A stretch of 36,309 nt of DNA. Source: Thermogemmatispora sp. (GTDB lineage Bacteria > Chloroflexota > Ktedonobacteria > Ktedonobacterales > Ktedonobacteraceae). The translations under genes and the position numbers were made by a program. The notes under the pieces are model-generated. The model saw nothing but the letters and a program-made list of their open reading frames with translations, made no database searches and was not told the origin of the DNA. Every line of letters begins with the position of its first letter. Positions within the stretch are counted from its first letter, which is position 1. The stretch spans positions 1 to 36,309 of the forward strand of contig NZ_JADGIA010000027.1 of the NCBI RefSeq assembly GCF_019683635.1. The letters run 5' to 3'. This document shows positions 1 to 9,932 of this stretch, one piece after another.

Positions 1-19
1 CGACTCAACAATAGTTACT

Positions 20-51
20 TATATTAATATAGCAACTAGAGAAAGTATAGA
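20..51. promoter_or_regulatory. AT-rich palindrome and possible promoter region
   Basis: The 5' edge is AT-rich against a GC-rich background. A perfect 12-bp palindrome, TATATTAATATA, lies at 20-31. A weak plus-strand promoter can be read as TTAATA (24-29), 16 nt, TATAGA (46-51). The minus strand reads CTATACT at 44-50. The region could serve the hydrolase at 242 or a gene left of the window; the sequence does not decide. Confidence 0.25.
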
Positions 52-241
52 GTAGAGGGTGGCATTTGTCAAGGCATGCTGCTGCGACAGGTGTGGTGGA
101 CGCCAGGAGCTGGCAAGAGAAAAGGGGCCGTTGGCCAGGGCTTGCGGGGCAGCAGTTGGCAGGTTATCATTGGGGAGCAGGACAGATAGAGCAGGCTGAG
201 CCTTCAGCCGGCAAGCATGAGAAGGAAAGGGCCGGGCGCCG

Positions 242-2560
242 ATGGTTCCCCGCGATGATTTTACGCCGCATGGTTATCTAGACAATCCCTTCCATAGCTG
301 GAAGCTGAATCCGAGCGGTGTGCTCCGCAGTCGTCCTCCGCTTGGCATGGGCTGGCATGTACCTAATCTGGGCAGCTATGTGCGCAACCAGTTTCAATAC
401 AGTGCCCACCTGAATATCGGGCTACGCCTCGACGATGATCTCTTGCTAATTACGCCGGAAGATTTCCAGCGCCGGGGCTGTGCACTCAATAGCCCTCTCC
501 ATACCAGGAATCGCTTTGCCTACAATTGTATTGTTCCCTCACACAATCTGCTAGTGCGCGCCGTGTATTTTCTGGTTGAGGAGCACGTACTGGGCTGTCT
601 GCTCTCGCTGACGTCCACGCGCGAGTCCGGGCTGCGCGTGACCTGCTATCTTCAACACGAGCACACCCACAATCCCTTCACGAGCCGCCTGTGGGAGCAT
701 GGCCTCTATGGGCGCGCTCTACCTGGGGGCAACCTGGCCATGCTCGGCATCGCCAGCGAGGGCGACGTCTTCATTCACGGCTGGGTGGCTGTCGATGGTG
801 GTCCCGCGCCACAGCCAGGAGAGGTGATCTATACCGTCACGCAGGCTGAGCTGGCTGCTCGACTACGCGGAGCCGCTGTGGCCCCACCAACGGTAACGCA
901 GGCGGACCCAGAGACCGGCTGGCAGGTGCGCACGCTGACGCTGCCCTGCACTGTGGAGCTGACGGCGGATGGCGAGGAGCGCCGCCTACTCCTCTTGCTG
1001 GCGCGCGGGGTCTCGCTTGACCAGAGCTATGGCCGCTGGCGCGAGGCCCAGGCAGGCTTTCAGGTGGCCTTACGCGAGCGTGAGCAAGAGGACGAGGCTT
1101 TCTGGGAACGAGCACCCCAGCTGTCGGGCGACTGGCCCGCGACCTGGCGCCGTGGCTTCGTCTACGATCAAGAGACCTTGCGTATGGTAATGCGCCCTCC
1201 TTGTGGTCTGCTTAAGGGAGTCTGGGATGGCATGCAGCTTCAGGCGCCGCGCCTGGTACTGGCTGAGGCGGCGCTGGATGCGCTCTTCCTTAGCTATGCC
1301 GCCCCCGAGTTGGCTGAGGAGGTGCTCTTGACCCATTTTACGGAGGCGCCTCACGCCAATCTCCCCTGTATGCGCGAGGATGGCAGCTACAACATGGTGG
1401 CCGACGATGGGCAGATCTGCGGAACTGCCCCGGAGTGGGGCTATCCCCTCTATTGTTGTGATCTGCTCTTCCGGCGCAGCGGTAACCGCGCCTGGCTCCG
1501 CCGCCTCTATCCAGCTGCCGCAGCCTATCTGCGCTGGTGGCTGGAGCACCGCCGCGATGGCGAGGGCTGGCTGGTCTACGCCTGCTCATGGGAGAGCGGC
1601 CAGGATGTGTCAAGCCGCTTTGGACCGCAGCAAACCGGGGGGACGCTCATCCAGCATGTGCGCCCGGTGGACCTGCAGGCCAGCATGGCTCAGGGAGCGG
1701 CTATTGTGGCGCGCTGGGCGACGATTCTGGCCCAGGAGGAGGGGGAGGAAGAGCCGGGCCGGACCACCGCCGGCCTGGTGCTCAGCCGTGAGGACTGGCT
1801 GGCTGAAGCCGCCTGGTGGCAAGGCATCGCCGATGAATTCACGGTCAAGACGCGACGCATGTGGCAACGTGGCTGGTTTCGAGACTACGATTCTCAGCGC
1901 CAGCAATGGTCGAGCGAGCGGGATGCCATGCACCTGGCCCCCCTCTTTTGTGGAGTGGCTGGCTGGGGACAGAGCGAGCAGCTTCAGGAAGCGCTGCGTC
2001 ACCCTCCCACTCATAGCGGAGGTTGGGCTCCGCTCTGCTGGCCCCCAGTGGCCTTGACCGTCATCGGAGCCGCCGACGCTGCCGGCCAGCCAGAGGTGGC
2101 TGCCGAACTCGCTGCCCAGTTCATCAGCGACGGCTACCGCCATCTCGATCGGCGCTCCTTCACCGCCGAAGAAGGTCTACCAGGGGTGACCCGTGAATAT
2201 CGCCAGGCGCACTGGCACGGTGCCGTGCCGGAATACGTCACCGCTGGTATTGAAGGCTATGGCTGGGGCGCCTTGGGTCTTCATCTCTTGCTGCGCTACC
2301 TGCTCGGTCTGCGCGAAGAAGAGGCGGGCAAGCTCACGGTGCGCCCCATGCTGCCCCGCGCCCTGCGCCGACCCGGCAGCCGCTACCACGCGGGTCCGAT
2401 CCAGTGGGGGAGCTTCGCCCTGCAGGCCACCTGCTCGCTAGAGGCTGGCGACCAGTACCATTTTCACTTGACTGCAAGCGAGCGCAGCGGTTCCGCTGCT
2501 CACTGGGAGTGGGAAGGACGCTGGGGAGAGGGACGCCTCATCCAGCTCAGCTCTTCCTGA
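242..2560 (+). CDS. GH63/MGH1-like glycoside hydrolase
   Basis: This 772-residue protein has the layout of GH63-type hydrolases (alpha-glucosidase/mannosylglycerate-hydrolase-like). A beta-rich N-terminal half (about residues 20-265) precedes an all-helical (alpha/alpha)6-type half (about 300-720) and a short C-terminal beta segment. The family signature is visible as WESGQD at 450-455, where the Asp is the usual general acid, followed by a VDLQASM helix at 476-482. The later AHWHGAVPEYVTAGIEGYGWGA stretch (about 685-710) matches the last barrel helices. No signal peptide is seen, so it probably acts in the cytoplasm on an oligosaccharide or glycosylated solute. The substrate cannot be told from sequence. 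The ATG at 242 follows an AAGGAAAGG tract about 11 nt upstream. It faces the ftsH gene across a structured junction. Confidence 0.8.
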   Translation: MVPRDDFTPHGYLDNPFHSWKLNPSGVLRSRPPLGMGWHVPNLGSYVRNQFQYSAHLNIGLRLDDDLLLITPEDFQRRGCALNSPLHTRNRFAYNCIVPSHNLLVRAVYFLVEEHVLGCLLSLTSTRESGLRVTCYLQHEHTHNPFTSRLWEHGLYGRALPGGNLAMLGIASEGDVFIHGWVAVDGGPAPQPGEVIYTVTQAELAARLRGAAVAPPTVTQADPETGWQVRTLTLPCTVELTADGEERRLLLLLARGVSLDQSYGRWREAQAGFQVALREREQEDEAFWERAPQLSGDWPATWRRGFVYDQETLRMVMRPPCGLLKGVWDGMQLQAPRLVLAEAALDALFLSYAAPELAEEVLLTHFTEAPHANLPCMREDGSYNMVADDGQICGTAPEWGYPLYCCDLLFRRSGNRAWLRRLYPAAAAYLRWWLEHRRDGEGWLVYACSWESGQDVSSRFGPQQTGGTLIQHVRPVDLQASMAQGAAIVARWATILAQEEGEEEPGRTTAGLVLSREDWLAEAAWWQGIADEFTVKTRRMWQRGWFRDYDSQRQQWSSERDAMHLAPLFCGVAGWGQSEQLQEALRHPPTHSGGWAPLCWPPVALTVIGAADAAGQPEVAAELAAQFISDGYRHLDRRSFTAEEGLPGVTREYRQAHWHGAVPEYVTAGIEGYGWGALGLHLLLRYLLGLREEEAGKLTVRPMLPRALRRPGSRYHAGPIQWGSFALQATCSLEAGDQYHFHLTASERSGSAAHWEWEGRWGEGRLIQLSSS

Positions 2561-2612
2561 CTCCCTTTCCTTACCTGTCGCTTGTCGAGACCCTACACGC
2601 GGGCTAGCAAAC

Positions 2613-2688
2613 GGCGCCGCCTCTCTCTCGCCTCGTGCCTGACCAGCCGGTCAATGCTGGCTTGTCAGCGAGAGAGAGAAGATGCGCC
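2613..2688. terminator. nested hairpin in the hydrolase/ftsH convergent junction
   Basis: Nested inverted repeats fill the gap between two facing genes. GGCGC (2613-2617) pairs with GCGCC (2684-2688). CTCTCTCTCGC (2621-2631) pairs perfectly with GCGAGAGAGAG (2668-2678). CTGACCAGCC (2639-2648) pairs with GGCTTGTCAG (2659-2668) with one mismatch. No U-tract follows on either strand. The position suggests a bidirectional terminator or a 3'-end stabilising structure. Confidence 0.55.
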
Positions 2689-2692
2689 GCAA

Positions 2693-5041
2693 CTAAGCCT
2701 CTGCCTCCTGCAGGAGGGCCTCAAACTCAGCACGATTGAGATGTTCTCGCTCCAGCAGCGCCGCAGCCAGCCGATGCAGCTGATCACAATGCGTGCTCAG
2801 GATCGAGCGAGCCAGCTCGCGGCCCTCGCTCAGAATCCGCTGCACCTCGGCATCGATGAGAGCCGCCAGCGAGGTGCTGATCGCACCGAAGCCGCGACCC
2901 AGGCCAGTCGCTGAGGCTTGCATACGCTCCTTGGTCGCCGTCGCCGCCTGGGTCGGCAGTAAGCGAGCGTTTGCCGAAGCCGGTCCCAGCGGAGAAGCCT
3001 CCAGCAGCAGCGCCGCTCCTGTTGCCCGCGAGGAGACCGCCGACAGAGCGGGGCTGGCCTCCTCAGCGCCATAATCGGCGAAAATCACCCCTACCTGTTC
3101 GCTCATACCCCAGCGAGTCACCATGCGGCGCGCCAGATCCGTCACCACCTGCAGATCGTTCTCAGCCCCCGTCGTCACATGTTCGGGACCAAAGATCAGC
3201 TCCTCAGCGACCCGTCCTCCCAGGCCAACGGCAATGCGCGCCATCAGCCGCTCACGGCTATAGTTATAGCGATCCTCCTCGGAGACAAACTGAGTCACGC
3301 CAAGGCTCTGGCCCCGCGGCAGAATCGTCACGCAATTCACGCGGTCCGCCTCTGGCAGATGGTAGGCCACCAGGGCATGGCCCCCTTCGTGGTAGGCGAT
3401 TACGCGCCGCTCCTGCTCGCTCATCACCAGCGGTCGCAGAACCCCGAGCTGCACCCGCGCCAGCGCTTCTTCAAAACAGGCCTGCGTTACCGTCTCCAGG
3501 TCGCGCCGCGCCGCGATCAGCGCCGCCTCGTTGACCAGGTTAGCCAGATCAGCCCCACTCATGCCCGTCGTCAGGCGCGCCAGGCGCTCCAGATCGACAT
3601 CTTCATGCAGCGGCGTCTGGCGGGTGTGGACCGCCAGAATGGCCTGCCGGCCCGCCCGATCGGGCAGGGAGACTGTAATTGTACGGTCGAAGCGCCCCGG
3701 ACGCAGCAAGGCCCGATCCAGGATATCGACACGATTGGTGGCCGCCAGTACAATCACCGCTTCGCGCTCGTTAAAACCGTCCAGCTCGACCAGTAGCTGG
3801 TTGAGGGTTTGATCGCGCTCCTCATTGCTGAAGACGCGCGCCCCACGCTTGCGACCGACAGCATCGATCTCATCGATAAAGATGACACAAGGGGCCGACT
3901 TGCGGGCCTCGGCAAAGAGATCGCGCACGCGACTGGCGCCGACACCGACAAACATCTCCACAAATTCCGAGGCGCTGATGCTGAAGAAAGGAACACCAGC
4001 CTCGCCCGCGACCGCTTTCGCCAGCAGGGTCTTGCCCGTCCCTGGTGGCCCTACCAGCAATGCGCCCCGCGGGATGCGCGCCCCTAGACGCTTGAAACGC
4101 TCCGGTGAGCGCAGGAATTCAACAATCTCTTCCAGCTCGGCACGCACCTCATCGATGCCAGCCACATCGGCAAAGGTCACCGGCGGCGCCGTTTTCACTC
4201 GCGCCTGCCCCATGCGCCCCGCCAGACCATTGCTCCCTCCACCGCTGGCCTCGGCCAGCGAGCCGCCATTGCTACCCCGGGCTGACCCCTCTGCCTTGCG
4301 CTCCGTCGTGCCCGATTGCTTCTCAAAGCGACGAGCCCGGCTCCGACTCATGCGCGCGATGCGCTCATCCAGGGCACGCAGCGGGCGTGGATTGCGCAGC
4401 GAGAAGGCCATCAGAGTGACAATCAGCCCAATCACCACGACGGGAAGCAGGCGCCAGAGCAACTGCAGCCACAAAGGATTAGAGGCAGGGGGCAATATCG
4501 TCACAAACACATGCTTTTCTGTCAAAAGAGGCATTAGCTGTGGATCTCCCTCGGCAGGCAGGCGCGTATAGATCTGCCGGGCAGGATCGAAGGTCTGTAC
4601 CTGCGACTGTGCGCTGGACCAACCCGAATAATTAGCATTAGCGCTAATCGAGCGGCTCCAGGTTCTAATCTCATTGGTCAGCGTCTGCGAGGAAGGGGGC
4701 TGCCCGGCGGGCGTCGAAGAAGAGGCCAGCAGGCCATACATTGAGCGATCCTGCAGCACCACCGCCAGGACCCTGCCCGACTTCACCTGATCCACAAAAG
4801 CGCTATAGCTCAGCGCTGTCACGCCGCTCGGTGCCGTGCTAGTCAGCGGCGGCTGGAGCTGGCTGACCAAACCAAAGAGCAGCAGGACTAAAGCCAGCAA
4901 AAGGGCGCCCGTCAACAGCCCGCTGCGCCGCGCCTGTATCCACGACAGCCATTTCAGCCGATTGCTTCTCCTACTCCTCACACCATTGCGCCGCCATGCC
5001 CGCTGCCACCAGCGCGCATGGCGACCACCCTTTTCTTCCAT
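2693..5041 (-). CDS. ftsH: ATP-dependent zinc metalloprotease FtsH
   Basis: FtsH is a membrane-anchored AAA+ protease that extracts and degrades misfolded or regulated membrane and cytosolic proteins as a hexamer. In this 782-residue copy, one membrane segment lies at about 41-62 and a second at about 190-213. They flank an extracytoplasmic domain that is longer than usual. The AAA module has Walker A GPPGTGKT (331-338), Walker B FIDEID (388-393) and the second region of homology at about 433-453. The protease has HEGGH (551-555), where most members read HEAGH, and the third zinc ligand is probably D629. A low-complexity Ala/Ser-rich insertion sits at about 660-715 before the C-terminal helices. 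The ATG at 5041 begins a very basic N-terminus. A TTGACA-like element lies on the minus strand at 5142-5147, but its -10 partner is poorly spaced. Confidence 0.93.
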   Translation of the reverse strand: MEEKGGRHARWWQRAWRRNGVRSRRSNRLKWLSWIQARRSGLLTGALLLALVLLLFGLVSQLQPPLTSTAPSGVTALSYSAFVDQVKSGRVLAVVLQDRSMYGLLASSSTPAGQPPSSQTLTNEIRTWSRSISANANYSGWSSAQSQVQTFDPARQIYTRLPAEGDPQLMPLLTEKHVFVTILPPASNPLWLQLLWRLLPVVVIGLIVTLMAFSLRNPRPLRALDERIARMSRSRARRFEKQSGTTERKAEGSARGSNGGSLAEASGGGSNGLAGRMGQARVKTAPPVTFADVAGIDEVRAELEEIVEFLRSPERFKRLGARIPRGALLVGPPGTGKTLLAKAVAGEAGVPFFSISASEFVEMFVGVGASRVRDLFAEARKSAPCVIFIDEIDAVGRKRGARVFSNEERDQTLNQLLVELDGFNEREAVIVLAATNRVDILDRALLRPGRFDRTITVSLPDRAGRQAILAVHTRQTPLHEDVDLERLARLTTGMSGADLANLVNEAALIAARRDLETVTQACFEEALARVQLGVLRPLVMSEQERRVIAYHEGGHALVAYHLPEADRVNCVTILPRGQSLGVTQFVSEEDRYNYSRERLMARIAVGLGGRVAEELIFGPEHVTTGAENDLQVVTDLARRMVTRWGMSEQVGVIFADYGAEEASPALSAVSSRATGAALLLEASPLGPASANARLLPTQAATATKERMQASATGLGRGFGAISTSLAALIDAEVQRILSEGRELARSILSTHCDQLHRLAAALLEREHLNRAEFEALLQEAEA

Positions 5042-5313
5042 TCCTTCACCTCACCTGAGAAAGGCCCGCAAGCAATCACTTAAGGATCTTTTGCCGAAGA
5101 TGCTCGCAGCCTTCCGTGTCCTTCATAGTTCATTGCATGTCTGTCAATGTTTCAATCGCTATGTTACGCCTTTTTCTTTCCTGCCATAAGCATAACGCAG
5201 GGAAGAGGCCAAACCGTCCAGGAGATGAAGACCGTATGAGTGCACTCGCCCTATGTCGGACACGTGAAGATTGTACTGCTTCCCCCCGCCTTTCTCAGAG
5301 AGGTGGTGGATCT

Positions 5314-5341
5314 TTAGTACTTTCTTCTTAGTGAATATTAT
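5314..5341 (+). promoter_or_regulatory. candidate sigma-70 promoter
   Basis: TTAGTA (5314-5319), a 16-nt spacer and TATTAT (5336-5341) form a plausible plus-strand promoter in AT-rich DNA. It is 400 nt upstream of the oxidoreductase start, so it would give a long leader or drive an unrecognised small RNA. Confidence 0.3.
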
Positions 5342-5624
5342 AGCAAATCGTTTCTCACCTTGCTATTACGTACCAGGGTATCTCTTCGTAGCGCCATTCC
5401 CCTGGAAGCCGTCAATGTCTGAGCCAGGGAGATGAGTCACCTTCATCAAGGGACACCCCCACACTCCCCGCCAGGATGTTGCAGCTAGTTGGATAAACGA
5501 GCAGACCAGATTCTTTTCTGGCCTCCGGCTGCCCTGCTTTGCTTTGTTTGCCTCTGGCGCAGCGTCTCCTTGCATAGGATAGAATCAGAAGCGCCGTTCC
5601 CTTGTGCGAGCCGGATTGATCTCT

Positions 5625-5640
5625 CTGTCCGGTCGGACAG
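5625..5640. promoter_or_regulatory. operator-like palindrome upstream of quinone oxidoreductase
   Basis: CTGTCCG (5625-5631) and CGGACAG (5634-5640) form a perfect 7+7 inverted repeat with a 2-bp centre, 101 bp upstream of the oxidoreductase start. The size and symmetry suit a TetR- or MarR-type dimer. No such regulator is next to it, so the cognate protein is unknown. Confidence 0.45.
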
Positions 5641-5741
5641 GCTAAGAGCGCCCAGCAGCGCAGACGCACAAGAGAGCAGGCGCCCTGTCTGGCGATGACA
5701 GGCATTCGATCGACCACTAAAGAGAAGGAGATATCTGGACC

Positions 5742-6722
5742 ATGAAAGCGATCCGCATTTACGAAACCGGCGGACCGGAGGTCATGCGCCTGGAAGAGAT
5801 TGAGACGCCGCAGCCGCGGCAGGGTGAAGTGTTAATCAAGGTGGCGGCTGCCGGGGTGAATTACGCCGACCTGGCCCAGCGCCAGGGCACCTATCTGACG
5901 CGCACGCGGACACCGACGACGCTCGGCTTCGAGGTTGCCGGAACGATTGTAGCGCTGGGCGAGGGTGTCAACAATCTCACCCCGGGTACGCGCGTGGCCG
6001 CCTTTGCCACTGGCGGCTATGCCGAATACGCCACTGCCAGGGCTGAGACGGTCTTTCCAATTCCGGAAACCCTTGACTTCGTGCGGGCCGCCGCCCTACC
6101 AGTCCAGGGTGTGACCGCCTATCAGCTTCTGCATGATTCCGCTCGTCTGCAAGCGGGTGAAAGCGTGCTGGTACATGCCGCCGCCGGAGGCGTGGGAAGC
6201 TTCGCTGTGCAGCTCGCCCGCCTGCTGGGGGCCGGCCAGGTCATTGGCACGGCGAGCAGCGAGGCTAAACTGGAGTATATCCGGCGACTGGGAGCCGATT
6301 GGGCTATCAACTACAGCCGGGAGGATTGGACGGAGCAGGTCAGGCAGGCCACCGGCGGGCGAGGCGCCGATGTGCTGCTTGAGATGGTCGGCGGCTCAAT
6401 TGCCGAGCAGAGTCTGCGCTGCCTGGCTCCCTTTGGCCGGATGGTCGTCTATGGAGCCGCCAGCGGGCAGATCGTTCAATTCAGCGGTATCCAGCTGATG
6501 TATAAAAACCAGGCGATCATTGGCTACTGGCTCACAGCCTGGCTCAGTCGTCCGCAGCAGGTCGCTTTCGCTATGCAGGAGCTGACTCGCTATCTGGCCG
6601 CTGGCCAGCTGACCATCTTCGTCGGGCAGACATTCCCTCTCGAAGAGGCGGCTAACGCTCATCGAGCTATTGCGGAGCGCCGTACCACTGGGAAAGTCGT
6701 CCTGACAGTAGAACCTCTGTAA
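5742..6722 (+). CDS. zinc-independent quinone oxidoreductase (zeta-crystallin type MDR)
   Basis: This 326-residue medium-chain dehydrogenase/reductase is of the NADPH:quinone reductase class. It is expected to use NADPH to reduce quinones or reactive enones in the cytoplasm. The GroES-like N-terminal domain has the GFEVAGTIVALG signature at 62-73 and lacks the Cys/His zinc ligands of alcohol dehydrogenases. The Rossmann nucleotide-binding turn is AAGGVG (147-152). The length is typical of the family. The ATG at 5742 is preceded by AAGGAG at 5725-5730. It appears monocistronic, and the palindrome at 5625-5640 suggests ligand-responsive repression, as is common for this enzyme class. The exact substrate is not determinable. 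Confidence 0.88.
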   Translation: MKAIRIYETGGPEVMRLEEIETPQPRQGEVLIKVAAAGVNYADLAQRQGTYLTRTRTPTTLGFEVAGTIVALGEGVNNLTPGTRVAAFATGGYAEYATARAETVFPIPETLDFVRAAALPVQGVTAYQLLHDSARLQAGESVLVHAAAGGVGSFAVQLARLLGAGQVIGTASSEAKLEYIRRLGADWAINYSREDWTEQVRQATGGRGADVLLEMVGGSIAEQSLRCLAPFGRMVVYGAASGQIVQFSGIQLMYKNQAIIGYWLTAWLSRPQQVAFAMQELTRYLAAGQLTIFVGQTFPLEEAANAHRAIAERRTTGKVVLTVEPL

Positions 6723-7068
6723 CCCTTCAGCGAATCCTCTCTACGGAGGAACGCTTTCTACCTGAAGAGCTGCGGCCCTGGCTTTGGAGATCTTCTTTCC
6801 CGTTTGCCACCAGGGCCGCTCGGGCCAGTCTTTGCAACACTGGAGCCTGCCAGGCGTTTCTACTAATGGTAGCCTGAGCAGCTCGCGCTGAGCGCTGACT
6901 CTCGCCCAGCAAGCAACCTGGCCCCCGGCAGCCGCCAGTGGGACTCAGCCAGACTAACCGGCTAGGAGAGAGGCCAGTTTCCCATCCGGGCGGACGGTGG
7001 CAGCCAGAGAGCCTGACCAGGCTTGCCATCCACTTCATCACTTGGAAGCAGGAACAGAGGTCTAGAGG
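6723..7068. other. 346-bp intergenic region
   Basis: No gene, clear promoter or strong hairpin was recognised. A minus-strand ORF crosses the region and enters the next gene, but it has no ribosome-binding site or family resemblance and was taken as a shadow. Confidence 0.4.
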
Positions 7069-9612
7069 ATGGACGCCTTCCAGTTCGGCCAATGGTTCAG
7101 CAAACGACGGCGCCTCTACGGCTGGCACAGCCAACGTGCTTTGATCGAGACAATCCGTAAGGACCCGGCGCTGCGCGCCTTCGGCATCTCTGAGGATTTT
7201 CTGGCGCGGCTGGAAGCCGGCCATCTCCACTACCCTTTCCGCGGGAAAACCCGGCAGCGCGTTCTCGCCCTGGCTGCCCTGCTCTGCCGCACGCCGCGCG
7301 ATGTGCAGCTCTATCAGCGCGCCGCTGGCTTGCACGATCTCAGTCCCCAGGAAACAGAGCAGCTCGCCACCCTCACCGAGCAACTGGGAGGACCTTCCTC
7401 ACCAAGCCCTGTTTTGCTCCCTCCTCGTCCTACTCACCTGGTCGGTCGCAATCGCGAGCTTCAGCATCTTCTCCATGCTCTGCGCGAAGAAGGGCCAGGC
7501 ATCTATATCGTCAGCGGTATGCCTGGCGTCGGTAAGAGCGCCCTCGCCGCCGAGCTGGCCCATTTACTGGCCACCGAAGCCAACCGCTATCGGCGCTCTT
7601 TCCCCGACGGCATTGTGGCCCTCAGCGCGCGAGGCTGTCAGGGCTTGCCCGGCCTTTGCACCCTGTTGCAGCGTCTGCTCGCTCTCCTCAACGTGGGTCA
7701 GCCTCAGTCAGAGCAGAGCGAGGGGGCGCTCATGCTCTCCTCGATGCTGATGCCGGGCCAGATCAGCTGTTCCGAGGCCGAGATGACCGCCTTGCTCGAC
7801 CAGGTGCGCACAAGGCTCGCCGGTAAACGCGCTTTGCTGTTGCTGGACGATCTGGAATCGCCTTTTCCATTGCGCCAGGCCGCCGAGGTCCTGCTGACCT
7901 GCGGCAGCCACCAGGGGGAGCGCCTGAGTGAGAGCTGCGAGTACCTTACCGGCAGCAGCATGCTGGTGATCAGTCGGATCGTGCCGTCTGCTACCGCTCT
8001 GCCCACCCATCACTACCATCTAGAGCCGCTGCCTCCGGAGGACGCTCTCGCGCTCTTCCTGACCCTCCTGGGCCGCAGCGCCTCAACCTTGAGCGCCAGC
8101 GAGCTGCAAGCCGCAGAGCGTATTTGCAGCGCCGTCGGCGGCCTCCCGCGCGCCATCGAGCTGGCCGCCACCGCGGTCGGGGCCGGTATCTCCTGCGAGT
8201 TGTTGGCGGAGCGCCTCTCGCTCCATCCACTCGATGCCTTGCTGGATAGCGAGGGCGAGCTACGCCGCCTGCTCGCTGAGGCGCTGGCCACGCTTCCCCA
8301 GGAGACGAGAGAGCTACTGCTGCAGCTTGCCCCACTGACGACCAGGCCCTTTAGCCTGGCTGAGGCGGCTGACTGGCAACAGCGTTGTACGGACATAGGC
8401 CCTGTTGGACCTCAGTCCGGTCAGGTTTCTACCGCTGAGCCTGCTGGCTCTCCACAACGCACGCTGGCCAGTACCGCCGTCCATCTGGCGCGTCTGGTAC
8501 GCAGCTCTCTACTCGATCTCCATCCAGAGATGGAGGGTGGGGCAGGTGACAGTGGCAGCGCGCAAGAGCGACGCTATCAGGTTCATCCACTGCTAGGCGC
8601 CTACGTCCAGGAGGAATGGCAGCGTCGGCAGGCCACTCTGCTGACCTTTGCCAGCGAGCAGCAACACGATATCCCGGCCCTGAAGAGCCGCCAATCCGAG
8701 CTACTGCTGGCCCTTGCTCAGGCTTACCAGAGCGGCCAGGGCGCGTTTTTCCTCCAGCTTCTGCAGTCCCTGCTTGGGCTGTTAGCTCATCTGCCTCTGA
8801 GCGAGAGTGAGCCGCTCTTGCTGCGTGGCATTGAGGTAAGTCAGCGCTCGGGGGCACCGTTCTTTCTCGCCTGCTTTCTCCAGCGTCTTGGCGTTCTCTA
8901 CTTCTACCACGGCCACTTCCAGCAGGCTCATCAGCGCTTCGAGGAAAGCCTCCAGGTGGCCCAGCAAGCGCTTCAGCCAGGGCAGCCGCTACCTGCACTC
9001 AATCAGGGCAGTCATCCCCGCAGCTACCTCGCACGCTCCCGATTGTATCAGGCCGCGCTGGCCAGCAGCGAAGGAGACCTGGCGCTGGCGCAGCGCTATA
9101 TTAATATTTTTCTCCGCATTTGCCAGGAGTGCGGCGATGTGCGCGGCACCATCGAAGCATTGAAGCTGCAGGGACGCTATGCCTATCGCCAGCGTCGTCA
9201 GGAAGAGGCCAAGCAAGCTCTGCGCCACGCCGAGCATCTCTTGATCTCTCAGGAACGGCAGCTTACCCTCCCCTATGACCGTGCGCTGCGTCTGGAGATT
9301 CAGCTATTGCTCTGCCACACGCGAGGTGATCAGATGGGGGCGCGGGCCACGCTTGAGCAGTTGATCACTCTGGCCAGCGACTACCTTGACCCTTACTTCG
9401 TTCCGGCGCTGGTCCTCGATGAGGCTGACTTCGCCTGGCGGCAAGGAGCCTGGGAGCAGGCCCATCTCTATGCCCTGCGCGCCATCCGTGAGGCCGATCG
9501 CCTCGGGGCCAGCTTCCTCTACCAGAAGGGCCTGGCTCTTCTCCAAGGTCTCACCAGCGACGAACCACGGCTGGCTACCAGACCAACGCGCCCGCTCCAA
9601 CAGGGCGACTAA
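7069..9612 (+). CDS. HTH-STAND (NB-ARC-like) ATPase with TPR-like C-terminus
   Basis: This 847-residue signalling protein of the STAND class is probably a nucleotide-switched transcription regulator. Residues 1-90 resemble an XRE-type helix-turn-helix: an FGQWF start, a recognition region near ISEDFLARLEAGH (40-52) and a closing RAAGL. The NTPase follows with P-loop GMPGVGKS (150-157), Walker B LLLLDD (256-261), an SR sensor (302-303) and the HLEPLPPEDALALF segment (317-330) typical of NB-ARC-like proteins. The C-terminal third (about 550-830) is a helical array with TPR-like repeats such as the one at about 590-625. No membrane segment is seen. In this family the repeats hold the ATPase off until a ligand or partner is bound. 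The ligand and DNA targets are unknown. Confidence 0.82.
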   Translation: MDAFQFGQWFSKRRRLYGWHSQRALIETIRKDPALRAFGISEDFLARLEAGHLHYPFRGKTRQRVLALAALLCRTPRDVQLYQRAAGLHDLSPQETEQLATLTEQLGGPSSPSPVLLPPRPTHLVGRNRELQHLLHALREEGPGIYIVSGMPGVGKSALAAELAHLLATEANRYRRSFPDGIVALSARGCQGLPGLCTLLQRLLALLNVGQPQSEQSEGALMLSSMLMPGQISCSEAEMTALLDQVRTRLAGKRALLLLDDLESPFPLRQAAEVLLTCGSHQGERLSESCEYLTGSSMLVISRIVPSATALPTHHYHLEPLPPEDALALFLTLLGRSASTLSASELQAAERICSAVGGLPRAIELAATAVGAGISCELLAERLSLHPLDALLDSEGELRRLLAEALATLPQETRELLLQLAPLTTRPFSLAEAADWQQRCTDIGPVGPQSGQVSTAEPAGSPQRTLASTAVHLARLVRSSLLDLHPEMEGGAGDSGSAQERRYQVHPLLGAYVQEEWQRRQATLLTFASEQQHDIPALKSRQSELLLALAQAYQSGQGAFFLQLLQSLLGLLAHLPLSESEPLLLRGIEVSQRSGAPFFLACFLQRLGVLYFYHGHFQQAHQRFEESLQVAQQALQPGQPLPALNQGSHPRSYLARSRLYQAALASSEGDLALAQRYINIFLRICQECGDVRGTIEALKLQGRYAYRQRRQEEAKQALRHAEHLLISQERQLTLPYDRALRLEIQLLLCHTRGDQMGARATLEQLITLASDYLDPYFVPALVLDEADFAWRQGAWEQAHLYALRAIREADRLGASFLYQKGLALLQGLTSDEPRLATRPTRPLQQGD

Positions 9613-9653
9613 AGTCAGACGAGAGACGAGACTCTGACAGAGGCCAAAGACGC

Positions 9654-9720
9654 AGTCGGCTGCTAAGGAGCATGGCCCTCGCTGGTGCCTGCGAAGGGTT
9701 GCGCTCCTCAGCAGCCGACT
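9654..9720. terminator. 18-bp-arm hairpin in the STAND/tex convergent junction
   Basis: AGTCGGCTGCTAAGGAGC (9654-9671) pairs with GCTCCTCAGCAGCCGACT (9703-9720) with a single A/C mismatch. The 31-nt loop holds a second, bulged stem, CCCTCGC against GCGAAGGG. It lies 41 nt past the STAND stop codon. Only TTTT at 9725-9728 resembles a U-tract. The remaining 9721-9932 stretch shows nothing else. Confidence 0.6.
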
Positions 9721-9932
9721 CCAGGTTTTACTATAGGCCACACGGGCGCGGTCTGCAGCAGAAATGCCGCTCGCGAATGCGGAAAGAGCGCGTAATTTCG
9801 CCGCCCCGCTGATTACTTCCGCCCGCTTCCCAGGCCCTTCGATGAGGTAGAGCCATAGCGCGGAAGATATCTCTCCCTTGGCCAGGCTAGCTGCCGCTGA
9901 TCGGCGGCGGCAACGGCTCACCAGAGGACCAG

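Larger units (their letters stand above)
5042..5741. other. 700-bp divergent intergenic region, ftsH / quinone oxidoreductase
   Basis: No convincing gene is seen; the short ORFs here lack ribosome-binding sites and family resemblance. The region must hold the promoters of both flanking divergent genes. A candidate plus-strand promoter (5314-5341) and a perfect 16-bp palindrome (5625-5640) are listed separately. The left 300 bp are less GC-rich than the coding DNA around them. No tRNA-like T-loop was found. Confidence 0.6.

Noticed and set aside
66-281. 71-residue frame before the hydrolase
   Set aside because: Overlaps the hydrolase start out of frame with no ribosome-binding site or domain.
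5042-5741. tRNA or other structured RNA gene in the large gaps
   Set aside because: No T-loop-like GTTCGANTC or cloverleaf pattern was seen here or in the other gaps; a covariance-model scan was not possible.
6727-7383. 218-residue minus-strand frame before and into the STAND gene
   Set aside because: No ribosome-binding site, no family resemblance, and its right half is antisense to a well-supported coding region.
9304-9921. 205-residue minus-strand frame
   Set aside because: Mostly antisense to the STAND gene and crosses the hairpin at 9654-9720; no recognisable domain.
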